This document shows positions 10,170 to 19,060 of a stretch of 34,181 bases of DNA, in pieces (the first letter of the stretch is position 1; every line of letters starts with the position of its first letter). This DNA is from Chara braunii (taxonomy: Eukaryota; Streptophyta; Charophyceae; Charales; Characeae), in assembly GCA_003427395.1 (NCBI GenBank), contig BFEA01000043.1, positions 1,657,128 to 1,691,308 on the forward strand, written 5' to 3'. The notes below the pieces were generated by a model. It was given only the letters and a program-made list of their open reading frames with translations. It ran no database searches and was not told the origin of the DNA. Made by a program: the position numbers and the translations under genes.

Positions 10170-10655
10170 ATGTCGCCAAAGCGCAACAGACCTGCACGGG
10201 ACCCTTACTCCATCCGTGACAATGCAGAACTCAACGAGAAGCTCTGCGGTCAGCACATAGCTGATAGAGAATCGAAGCTTGCGAGGCTGCTGGGCCGAGG
10301 GTTGCAGGAGGGAGATCCAAAAGTTGAACCCGTGCGTGACCAGATCGAGGAAGCCAAGGTGGAACGTCAACGATATCAAGACAAGGGCAATGAAATGCAG
10401 GCAATAATTGACTCTGGGGACATTGATGACGATGGTGATTACCGAAGTGAAGGAGAATTCCTCTGGGAGGGCGACACCGACACATCTTCTTCAACTCCAT
10501 CAGAGGAGATCNTNACAGATTACGCTGTTAGTGATATTGAGGCGGAGCNGGACTTGGACCCCGGCTATTCGGATNAGGACGAAAGNGACACCAGCGACAC
10601 CAGCGACACCAGCGACACCAGCGACTCCAACCACTCCGGCGATGACAACGCTTAG
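10170..10655 (+). CDS. Small acidic protein of unknown function (161 aa)
   Basis: The frame is open from 9993, but ATG 10170 is preferred because the sequence upstream codes for low-complexity Ser/Pro and the composition changes at MSPKRNRPARDPYS. Residues 1-30 are basic. About 30-85 is a charged, probably helical or coiled-coil stretch (KLARLLGRGLQEG, DQIEEAKVERQRYQDKG). The rest is strongly acidic, with DIDDDGDY, EGDTDTSSSTPSEE and four repeats of Asp-Thr-Ser. A pyrimidine tract ending GCCAG directly before the ATG (10158-10168) resembles a 3' splice site, so this could be an internal exon. I do not recognise the protein. It may be a captured host gene or a third Helitron ORF. Confidence 0.4.
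   Translation: MSPKRNRPARDPYSIRDNAELNEKLCGQHIADRESKLARLLGRGLQEGDPKVEPVRDQIEEAKVERQRYQDKGNEMQAIIDSGDIDDDGDYRSEGEFLWEGDTDTSSSTPSEEIXTDYAVSDIEAEXDLDPGYSDXDEXDTSDTSDTSDTSDSNHSGDDNA
10587..10622 (+). repeat. Four tandem copies of a 9-bp unit in a coding frame
   Basis: GACACCAGC is repeated four times without change and codes for a Thr-Ser-Asp repeat in the acidic tail of the 161-residue ORF. A coding microsatellite likely to vary in copy number. Confidence 0.85.
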
Positions 10656-11063
10656 ACGTCCAGGAACTGGTCATGGCCCGGGGAGTGTGTTCCTCGCCTG
10701 GTTATGAACGCAGATGTTCAACTGATATTTGCGTCGTCTTTGATTCCAACAATTGTGTCAATTCCCTGCTATGCTTCTTCGGCGGATTCACCGGTGTCCT
10801 TCCTCAAACAAACCTGGGCTCCGGCTAACTGGGTCGCACAACAATCCGACCAATTGAAGCACAATCGTCGTCGCCGTGGATCTCTGGTCACGGTCTCCTT
10901 GCGTGTCGTGCCACTGAGCACTCCTTCGTGGTCATTGCATCGCTGTGCGCGTTGCTTTTTGTTGGGGCAGTGGATCATAAATCTTTTGCGGTTCTTCTGC
11001 TCGCGTTCAGTTCTGTCTCGGTCGTCTTTTCAGAACTTCCGTCTGTCGTGGTGATCACATTCG
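10656..11063 (+). other. No gene seen (3' of acidic ORF)
   Basis: About 400 bases without a supportable gene. Short ORFs here overlap in several frames and have no recognisable features. Confidence 0.4.
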
Positions 11064-11860
11064 ACTTTTGTAAAGACTCAGACGGTGTGTTTTCACCTAA
11101 TTGCGAATGTTTTTGGTTTTTGTAAAGACTCATACGGTGTGTTTTCACCTAATTGCGATTTCGTCTGTTTGGTTCTCGTGTGTTTGCTTTGTTCTGAACT
11201 CTNTTTGACATCTTGCTTTCCAGCATGTGCTTTCGGCTNCACTGCCACTTGCACTCACTAAACTGTCCTGGATATGCACCTGATTTTTCACCAGGGTAGC
11301 AGTGCAACTTCCGTGTCCTCGACCACACGTCCCACACTTTCACCTCTTCCATTATTCCCGCTTACGAAACCCGTGTGTACGGCGTTGCTTCTACCTGGAC
11401 TGACTGTACGGGTTGCTTTTTTTGGGACTCGTCGTCCCGTAACCTTCTGTGCTTCTTCCCCTCGCATTGACTTCTGTATCTGTCCTCTTTTCAAATCTTT
11501 CCTGCTTCCTCGTGTCCTCCTCCACTTTTGTAACGACACATGCGGTGTGTTTTTTCACCTAATTGTGACTGCTTTTCGCCTCGTGTGGCGACTGTTTCGC
11601 ATCTCCGTTTCCTCCGTGTGATCTCCATCTCGTGTGTTCGTTTGTTCTGAACTCTCTTTGACATATTCGTTTGGACCATGTCCTTTCGTTTCCGACGCCA
11701 CTTGGACTCCCTAAACTGTCCTGCATATCCACCTCCGTTGTCCCGAACCTGCCAATAGAACTTCCCTCTCCTTCATGGGCCCTCCCACAGTTCCACTTCT
11801 GCCACTATTCTTGGTTCCAAAACCGCTGTGTCTGCCCTCGGCAACCGAAACATCCCTTCT
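11064..11860 (+). repeat. Diverged tandem duplication, unit about 455-460 bp, with 52-bp internal repeat
   Basis: Landmarks recur in the same order in two halves. ACTTTTGTAA at 11064 and 11524 is followed by CGGTGTGTTTT and TCACCTAATTG. GTTCTGAACTCT with TTTGACAT occurs at 11191 and 11644, and CTAAACTGTCCTG with ATATCCACCT-like sequence follows in both. The offset is 460 at the left and 453 further on, so the copies carry indels. Inside the first copy the segment TGTAAAGACT to CACCTAATTGCGA is itself repeated with a 52-bp period (11069 and 11121). No protein is evident. Confidence 0.7.
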
Positions 11861-13412
11861 AACTTCGTTGACTCCCAACATAGACCTCACTGTCTCTCCC
11901 TCCGCTATGCAACGAATGGCTTCTATAAATATATAAANGATTTATATATATACATATACAAAGATGCGTGCAGACAGTCAGAGTAAAGGGAAAGCAACGA
12001 AACACATTCTCAATACCTCCCTTCTCCGATCCAATTCAATANAAACACTTTTTTCAGTACTGCATTCCCCCTGTGTGTTTCTTAACTTCGGTTTTCGATC
12101 ACATTGTTACACCTCCTTCTGGCCCTCCGATTGTTACAGACCGTCATGCCCCGCATCTAACCCTCAACAACCGTGCATACAACTTCCTCTCGTGCTCGCA
12201 AGCATTTGACCTTCCGCAAATTCGCATGTTACTTTAGCGCTTGGAAAAAACAGAAATTGTTCCCGTAGCTATGTCAAACGTCCTTTGTGTTCCTGGACTG
12301 TTCTCCTCTTACGAGTCCTTCTGTTCGTATTTTTTCTCCCTCCGCACTCGATTGACTCCACCTCNTTACCCCGGCTCTTCTCTAATANTCGAAACATATT
12401 TCTGTCCTGGAATATTTCTCTCGTGAAATATATTCATGTTGCGATACCATAACTCCACGGCAGACCAGTCACTCTGACAGTAAAAAATAGAAACTTCATT
12501 TCCTGGTCTAACAACTCGTCTGCCCGTCACTTTAACAGCTCAAAATGCACCTGGTTTTGCGACAGGCTCAATTCTGCATGATGATGGTTCACGGCTGCTT
12601 CCCTTCATAATATTGCCCGCGGAAAAATGACAAAACCAAACCGGCCGCACATTGGGGCATGACCTGAGACTTCACGCCATACTCGGCTCAAGCACTTTAC
12701 TCACATTATTTGCCTTCTATTACAGACTGCACTCCATCCATGTGACTTCGAATACATNTCCGCCTAACTTCGAACGTCGCCTGTCCACTACCGTCCACAC
12801 ATCTGCGCTGTTTTTNTAGGGCCCCTCTGGATGCTTCTGTGCGGATTTGCGNCCGCAGGTATGACACTTTCTGCACACCTCACCGGAAATGGGAAAGTTT
12901 AGTTACAATGTCCGNCGATGAACTGCCGTATTTATGTTCTTATGTGAATTTGCTGAGTACTGTGGTCAGGCATGTGCCCGCGGGAACAAATGAAAACTCC
13001 CCGTCTTTCTCTATCTGCCTCGTCGTCCGGCTTGATTTTCTCACTCTCGCCACGTCTCGCCTTATGCTACTCTGTATTCCTCCCTCGGCGTGTCACAAGC
13101 CTGTTGTGTAAGCAATGCTGATCCGGAGTTCCAATTCAACTCGACAGTTCTGTCTGCCGTGTGACCTGCAATGTGCTATGTATTCTACACCTGCCTCTAC
13201 ACTACTCACCACCCTCTGCTCGACGCCATCTGCTCTACTCTCTATTTGTATGTGTTCTCCTCTACTCTGTATTCGACTCTGCTCTCACTGCACTCTCTGC
13301 TGGCTCTCCTCTTCTCTCGCTGTACTGCAATGTCTTAGCTCACCTACTCTCTGTTGTCACCTGCTCTCACCTCTCATATCCACTGAATGAAATTGCTTCG
13401 CATGATCCTTTT
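11861..13412 (+). other. Non-coding, AT-rich then pyrimidine-rich DNA
   Basis: No supportable gene. An AT-rich block of TATA and ATAT runs lies at 11927-11961. From about 13180 to 13380 the + strand is strongly C/T-rich, with many degenerate CTCT and CTCTRCT units resembling a decayed minisatellite. This fits a long non-coding right arm of the Helitron. Confidence 0.5.
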
Positions 13413-13439
13413 GGCCGCGGGCGGAGCTGCGATGGCTAA
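13413..13439 (+). other. Candidate Helitron 3' terminus (hairpin plus CTAA)
   Basis: CCGCGGGCGGAGCTGCG forms an imperfect GC-rich hairpin and is followed after a few bases by GGCTAA and then T at 13440. Helitrons end in CTRR preceded by such a hairpin and insert before a host T. The hairpin has mismatches, as would arise by C-to-T decay. Confidence 0.4.
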
Positions 13440-14556
13440 TCTTGTCAGGGACTAATGATCACTAATCAGTGATCACCTTTTTTTTCTTTTTTTTTTGACA
13501 AACAAAGAGCCTTACTTACGGTGTCTGCTCATGTCAGCACCCCTAGTAACCTGAAGGGAGCTTCTCAAAAAAAAAAAAAAAAAAAAAGAAGAAGAGCCTT
13601 ACGGATATGGCTCCATATCCATTCTGGGGAGCATCAGTCCTGTTCCTGTTCCACCGGCAAGTCAGAAATACAACTTAACCTTTTACTCCAACGCTTCTCC
13701 CCTTTATCGTAGAGAGATCCGAGTGGAAGCGGCATTTATTACTTCCGGTCGGGGAGGATTTACCTCCCTTCACCCCTGCCTAAGGTACCCTAAACCAGTA
13801 TAACCACTGAATTGATGCTACCTGGATGCTGCTGCTACTGTCTTCACCCGAATCGAAGGCCTGGTAATTATCGCGGTATCTGGACTTGGAGTTGCACCAA
13901 ATACAGCTATAATGACCGGGAGTTGTATTCGGGTGAGGAGGGTAGTCTCTGGTCCAGACTAACTACTTAGCTAATCTTCAGGTGAATGTTGTCTGGCTCT
14001 CTAGTGCTGTCATCTAATCCCTCGTCCCTCACTGGGATGTTCTCCGTGTACCCGACTCTCTTAAGCTTTTGCTGTCTTTTGACCCTGTGATGTGTGTAAT
14101 CCTGGCAGAGGCCCTGTGTAGCCAACAGTGCAGCAACATGATAATCAACTTTCCTCCCCCCCCCCCCCCCCCCCCCAAGGTAATTCAGAATTGTAGTATT
14201 TTAGTTATCTGCTTACAGTGGAGTTCGAATTCAGCACCTGGTCTGTATTTCAACAGTTCAGTCCAGGGGGGGTGTACCAACTGAGATAGGCCCGTTGGTT
14301 ATGGTAATCAACTTTGTTTGGTGTGTGCGGGAGAACTGTGTTCAAGTTTTTTTTTTTTTTTTTTTCCTGCTAGAGAATTTTTAATTAATGTAGTTTAACA
14401 ACTTTAACTTGGCCGCAGAGGAACCGTTTTGTCATTGTCTGTTTGAACTCTGTTATTAAAGTCATCGGAGTTTACTAAGTTTCTCAAGTGAGTACGTGGA
14501 GTCCACTAAACGGACCTTCACGCTACAGTAAACCAGGAGTGAAGGGGGTCGAGGGG

Positions 14557-14604
<48 letters not shown>
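13440..14604 (+). other. Spacer between Helitron and LTR elements
   Basis: No gene seen. It contains a perfect 8-bp-arm inverted repeat TGATCACT/AGTGATCA (13456-13475), a run of 21 A (13567-13587), another 8-bp-arm inverted repeat GGATATGG/CCATATCC (13603-13620), a run of 21 C (14156-14176) and a run of 19 T (14347-14365). The A-runs and T-runs could be the tails of old retroposons, but no body could be identified. Confidence 0.5.
14559..14602 (+). repeat. (GA)n microsatellite
   Basis: Uninterrupted GA repeat ending just before the first base of LTR element 1, preceded by a G-run. Confidence 0.95.
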
Positions 14605-14605
<1 letters not shown>

Positions 14606-15819
14606 GTGATGACCCGTCCTAACATGGACTGAAACACACGACTGATTTCTGAGTTTTGCCCATAGACTGGATGCCTTGCTGAGTTTCCCGCCTGCTACTA
14701 AGTCTGTGTGTGCACACTTGCTGGATTGCATGTCTGTCTGAGTGCTGGTTGGCTTGAGTGTGTGTGTGGCCCGCAAGGGCACTTGCTCGTTCATTGGGCC
14801 CTCAGGGCCGGTACTTACCTGTGGCCGTGACATTGAGGGATTGCAGCAGGAAAAACGCTCAAGTAGCGGGTAGGCCGGTACCGCACCCTGAAGGGGTAGA
14901 TGTGCGGGTACTGGAGGCCGAGCAGAAGAAGACAAAAGTGGCATTTTTAGAGNNNNNNNNNNNNNNNNNNNNNNNNNNNNNNNNNNNNNNNNNNNNNNNN
15001 NNNNNNNNNNNNNNNNNNNNNNNNNNNNNNNNNNNNNNNNNNNNNNNNNNNNNNNNNNNNNNNNNNNNNNNNNNNNNNNNNNNNNNNNNNNNNNNNNNNN
15101 NNNNNNNNNNNNNNNNNNNNNNNNNNNNNNNNNNNNNNNNNNNNNNNNNNNNNNNNNNNNNNNNNNNNNNNNNNNNNNNNNNNNNNNNNNNNNNNNNNNN
15201 NNNNNNNNNNNNNNNNNNNNNNNNNNNNNNNNNNNNNNNNNNNNNNNNNNNNNNNNNNNNNNNNNNNNNNNNNNNNNNNNNNNNNNNNNNNNNNNNNNNN
15301 NNNNNNNNNNNNNNNNNNNNNNNNNNNNNNNNNNNNNNNNNNNNNNNNNNNNNNNNNNNNNNNNNNNNNNNNNNNNNNNNNNNNNNNNNNNNNNNNNNNN
15401 NNNNNNNNNNNNNNNNNNNNNNNNNNNNNNNNNNNNNNNNNNNNNNNNNNNNNNNNNNNNNNNNNNNNNNNNNNNNNNNNNNNNNNNNNNNNNNNNNNNN
15501 NNNNNNNNNNNNNNNNNNNNNNNNNNNNNNNNNNNNNNNNNNNNNNNNNNNNNNNNNNNNNNNNNNNNNNNNNNNNNNNNNNNNNNNNNNNNNNNNNNNN
15601 NNNNNNNNNNNNNNNNNNNNNNNNNNNNNNNNNNNNNNNNNNNNNNNNNNNNNNNNNNNNNNTGTCTGTGCTGGTGTACATCATCTTCTTCTTCTTTCTT
15701 ACTTCTTCTTCTTCTTCTAATCCTCTCTCTCCTCTCAAGTTCATTCATTTCTTTCTGAAATTGGACGGCATTGTACTATCTGATGGATGTGTATCTCGAA
15801 ACTGGCCACGATCATAACA
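14605..15819 (+). repeat. 5' LTR of element 1 (with assembly gap)
   Basis: Starts TGTGATGACCC and ends ATAACA just before the PBS. The middle is an N run (14953-15662). The matching part of the 3' LTR is 684 bases, close to the 710 Ns. After the gap this copy is 13 bases longer than the 3' LTR, because the segment around CTCTCAAGTTC is missing there. Confidence 0.93.
14953..15662. other. Assembly gap (710 N)
   Basis: Unresolved bases inside the 5' LTR. Long ORFs that appear to cross it are artefacts. Confidence 0.99.
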
Positions 15820-15820
15820 T

Positions 15821-15832
15821 TGGTATCAGAGC
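15821..15832 (+). promoter_or_regulatory. Primer binding site, tRNA-iMet type (element 1)
   Basis: TGGTATCAGAGC starts one base after the LTR end. It is complementary to the 3' end of plant initiator methionine tRNA, the usual primer for minus-strand synthesis in plant LTR elements. Confidence 0.9.
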
Positions 15833-15866
15833 GGATTCTACTTGCTGGTGAGAGTTGACTTTGCTG

Positions 15867-15916
15867 CCCTAACCCTAACCTAAGTGGTTGAGGGCAACAC
15901 TTAGGGTTAGGGTTGG
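15867..15916 (+). repeat. Telomere-repeat hairpin in element 1 leader
   Basis: CCCTAACCCTAACCTAAGTG (15867-15886) and CACTTAGGGTTAGGGTTGG (15898-15916) are inverted copies, with one bulged base and an 11-base loop. The arms consist of plant-type telomere repeats. A matching structure lies at the same place in element 2. Confidence 0.85.
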
Positions 15917-17129
15917 TTGGTTAAGGGAAGTGGGGCAGCGTGGCTAAGGGAAGCTGCCCCCACCTGGTTAGGTCATGTGGGGTCGATATTGAACCTAACC
16001 AGGTTGCTTGAGAGTGAGATTAGGGTGGCAAGACATTTCGAGGAGACTTCATGCGGTAATTTGAGAGAGGCAACAGTGAGAGGCACTCGCACCTGGAATC
16101 TGATTCAAGGGAGACACTTGGCAACTTAAGGGCTGCCCTTAAGTAGGCGAGCTTGAGGGTCAGCGGCCACTCAGCATCAACGGACTGCAAGTTGCTACTT
16201 TGTTCTTCAGCATCGACGGGGGATCTGGCGTTGCACTTGGGTGTTGGAGTCAGACCCTCCTAGGAGATAGGACACTAGTGTAGGGGTAGCGTTAGAGGGG
16301 TCAGGAGGATCACATGAGAGGGGTGTGAGTTCTATTCATCTCGAAGCTCAAGGCCACTTAGGTAAGTGTCGTGCACCTACAGGATGCCCATGAATGTGTG
16401 CATGGTATGGTTTGTCCTACTGGGGTTACTCTGGGTTTCTTTCCTACTCCTCTGTGGTCTTGATTGTGTGATTGAATGTGTGTGATCTACCTACTCACAT
16501 GATGGATGGAAAATGAAGTATCTCGATCCGAATGCCGAGTCTTTCTACAGTGCTTTGTCTTTTCATCTCTGGACGGTTGTAGTTTGTAGGTTCTACCGGA
16601 AGTTGAAATTTCGTTTTTCGGTACGATAGTCATTGAACCGAGTCCATGTGGGACTCCTCTTGGTTGGGACCTGGTCGTGGCCTACATGGGACCTCTGGGA
16701 CCCAATGGGAACGGGCCCAAACAAGAAGAGCCCTTTGGACCCAAATCAGTTTGGCATTAGTCCATTGTCTTCCTGACTGAGAGCTGAAGTTTTATTCTTG
16801 TTGGTTAGGACACCCACTGCCGAGGGATCTCAGATGAAACGTTTCGCATGCTTTTGATTGCTCCGTCCGTGGCTTGACTCGCACCCTGTACACCACTCAA
16901 TTCTTTATTGTTGTATTTAGTCACTCGTTGTCTAATTTGCTGCACGGTCATGGAGCTGGTCAGACTGGACTCGAGAGGACCTCGTATGCAGTCTGATCAT
17001 ACTGGGTCGCTGGATCAGACCTCTCATGTGAAATTGTTTGTTGTTCTTTGGTTTGCTGCTCTCTAAGTCCAAGCACTCCTAGATAGTGCCATCAAAAGGG
17101 AATAGGAGACAGAGAAGGAGAGGAAGGAA
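15917..17129 (+). other. Element 1 untranslated leader
   Basis: About 1.2 kb between the PBS and gag without a supportable ORF. Much of it aligns by eye with the leader of element 2 (for example GGACACTAGTGTAG and the (A/G)GGTAAGTGTCGTGC region). CACTTAGGTAAGTGTCG near 16356 contains a splice-donor-like AGGTAAGT present in both leaders. Confidence 0.6.
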
Positions 17130-18580
17130 TTGCTGCTGAAAAGTCAGGAGGCCATCTTGGAAATTGTCCCCTCGCTGACCAAAGAGCAGTGTGGGGAACA
17201 ACTGCAGTCCATACTTACCGCTATCGTCCAAGTCCGAAGCCTTGAAGATCATACCACTCAGATCGCCGAAGTCTTCGCAAAATTGCAGAAACTTCAGGAG
17301 GATCTGACTGAGATGACCGGCAAGTACCGTGGCTTGACGATAGAGGTTGTTGCGCTGCGACAAGCCCAAGCGGCCAATCCTCTTCCTCTACCCTCTGGTT
17401 CCGGAGCTGCAATTGAAACTAACTTTGCCCCCCTTGTCGTATCTTCTTCTACTTGATGGCAAACCCCTCGGGACCTGCAACAGGTGCAGATTCCGTTGTT
17501 GCCGTAACAAGCAACGAGGCAGGAAATTCTGCAACTGTTGCAGCCCCAAGATCTGAACCAGCAAGTGCTGGTCCCAGCCACGCCGGTCCCTATGTGGATT
17601 GAAAGGCGGTGCAAATACCGTCTACGGATGACGGTAAAGAAGACTTTGAATCCTGGATCAACTCCATGAGGGCATACTTTGAGGTTTTGGGGACTCAACC
17701 GGAGACCCAGTCCGTGATCATGGGAATGAATGTTGAGCCTGTTGTACGGGGCTTCCTAGAGGTCCAAGCTACACGAGCTGGGGTTCCTAAGATAGAACTG
17801 ACAAGGTGGCTTAAGGCCACCCCGGTTGCCTCCCTCGAGGAACTCCTCATTTCCCAATATATGGATCCACACGCTGCAGCAAGGGCAAGAAGCCAGCTTG
17901 ATAAAATTAAACGCAGCAAGTGGACGGGCTCCATGAAAAGCCTGCAGACCTACCTCAGCAAGATGTTTGCTACACCGGGGTTAGAACTGACTGACCAATC
18001 TTGCTTGGATGTGGTCAAAGGCACGGTTCCCACTAGTTTCACTAATCGCCTTCACAGGGACTTCATTGGGTACACTGATTGGTTCACTCTTATGAAGGAC
18101 ATAGTCAGTCTTGAGGCTATAGACCTCGTTTCCACAGCAGGCAGCAAAAAACCCATGTGCGGCAAGCAGTTCAAAGGCAGCAGCCGTTTTGCTGTGCATG
18201 ACCTGCTGGAGGCTGAAAAAGAGGACGATGCAGATGACCCCACTCTTGGTGACGACCAAGAACATGACACTGATACAACCTGTTCGTCATCCCATGAGTC
18301 TGACGCAAACCAAGAAAAAGAAAAATTCACTGCCTTTAAAAAGACTGCCAATACAAAGGGACCAAATCGGAATGCAGGGAAGAACTGTGTCCAACTTCCC
18401 AAGGGAGTCAAGATCCCAGCAAAACCGGAGGATGCGGCCACTAAACCATGGGTCGATCTCCGGATCACTGAAAATGATTGGCGGGGTAGACTCAAGAAGG
18501 GGGTATGCCTGCATTGCCAGAAACCGAACCATAAGGTACAGGATTGCTATAGGCTGCAGGGAAACCAAAACCGGGCGTAG
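17130..18580 (+). pseudogene. gag: Gag, element 1 (decayed)
   Basis: Nucleocapsid/capsid polyprotein. The N-terminal part (17130-17453) is helical and probably coiled-coil. The frame shifts near 17453, and an in-frame TGA at 17600-17602 sits where element 2 has an Arg codon. From 17609 the capsid region is open for 323 codons (FESWINSMRAYFEVLG, WLKATPVASLEELL) and is followed by an acidic linker and one CCHC zinc knuckle, CLHCQKPNHKVQDC, near the C-terminus. It ends at TAG 18578-18580, 12 bases after a GGGAAAC heptamer. No ATG start is preserved; an in-frame TAG lies near 17103, upstream of the first coding sequence. Confidence 0.85.
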
Positions 18581-18602
18581 AGTCGACTTCAGCATCCTCT
18601 AC
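18559..18602 (+). promoter_or_regulatory. Candidate -1 ribosomal frameshift signal, gag to pol (element 1)
   Basis: The gag reading frame reads CAG GGA AAC, so the heptamer G GGA AAC (18559-18565) has the register needed for tandem -1 slippage. The gag stop follows 12 bases later. After an 11-base spacer, GTAGAG (18577-18582) can pair with CTCTAC (18597-18602). Pol lies in the -1 frame. The same layout occurs in element 2. Confidence 0.7.
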
Positions 18603-19060
18603 AGCAAGGGGGACTGGATCTGATGCAAATCAGTAGTCCTCCCTTGAAGCTCAATCATCTGCTGAAGCCAAGGCTGAAGTGTGTAATGTTTCGTATGTCG
18701 AGCCTTGGGAGGAGTCGGGGACGGTCGACTTCCACTACCACTACCACTTGGAGCATTGGGCTAAGATGAAACAACTGCGTGCCCAAGGGACCGTGAAGTT
18801 GATCTTCTTCAAACTTCTCATAAACCACCACTATCTTCGTTTCTTGATTGACTGTGGCGCTACTGCTAACTTTATATCACCTCATGGGATACACAAAGTG
18901 GTTTGGGAATGAAGCAAGTGGCCTTGCAGAACCCTTGCCGAACCCAAGTTGGCAACAAAGAAGTTGTCTCTTCTCCGCATGCAGTCAAAGGTGTGCGCAC
19001 TACCTTTGACAAGGACAAAACTATCAGCCTTTGTTCGTCCTGCCCATGTGCCATCTACTT
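18566..19060 (+). pseudogene. Retroviral-type aspartic protease region, element 1
   Basis: This is the first part of pol, which would process the polyprotein. In the -1 frame after the heptamer, an acidic Ser-rich linker is broken by TAG 18634-18636. The protease is recognised by FFKLLINHHYLRFLIDCGATANFISPHG split across 18800-18890, with the active-site Asp-Cys-Gly-Ala-Thr (Cys replaces the more usual Ser or Thr). The frame is lost at 18912 and resumes in other frames (MKQVALQNP, VGNKEVVSS). Compared with element 2, about 218 bases after this point are deleted. Confidence 0.75.

Larger units (their letters stand above)
1..13439 (+). mobile_element. Large decayed Helitron (left end outside window)
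   Basis: The Rep/helicase gene at 2140-6306 identifies a Helitron, a rolling-circle DNA transposon. Its left terminus (a TC after a host A) is not seen, and the frame is already open at the first base, so the element probably starts upstream. The right end is placed at 13439 because a GC-rich imperfect hairpin there is followed by CTAA and then T, the pattern expected of a Helitron 3' end. Between lie accessory ORFs, structured non-coding DNA, diverged tandem repeats and pyrimidine-rich sequence, as in large gene-carrying Helitrons. Identity as a Helitron is strong; the extent is inferred, and several elements could be nested here. Confidence 0.5.

Noticed and set aside
14215-14365. tRNA-derived SINE (GTTCGAATTC resembling a B box, T-run at the end)
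   Set aside because: No A box at the right distance and no target duplication found.
14462-15748. Long open frames on both strands across 14953-15662
   Set aside because: They are open only because the N run contains no stop codons.
15867-15916. A true telomere or chromosome end
   Set aside because: Only two to three repeats per arm, inside a retrotransposon leader and repeated in element 2.
18842-18870. Asp-Cys-Gly protease site as an inactivating change
   Set aside because: Both elements have Cys at this place and it occurs in other plant gypsy proteases, so it is a family trait.
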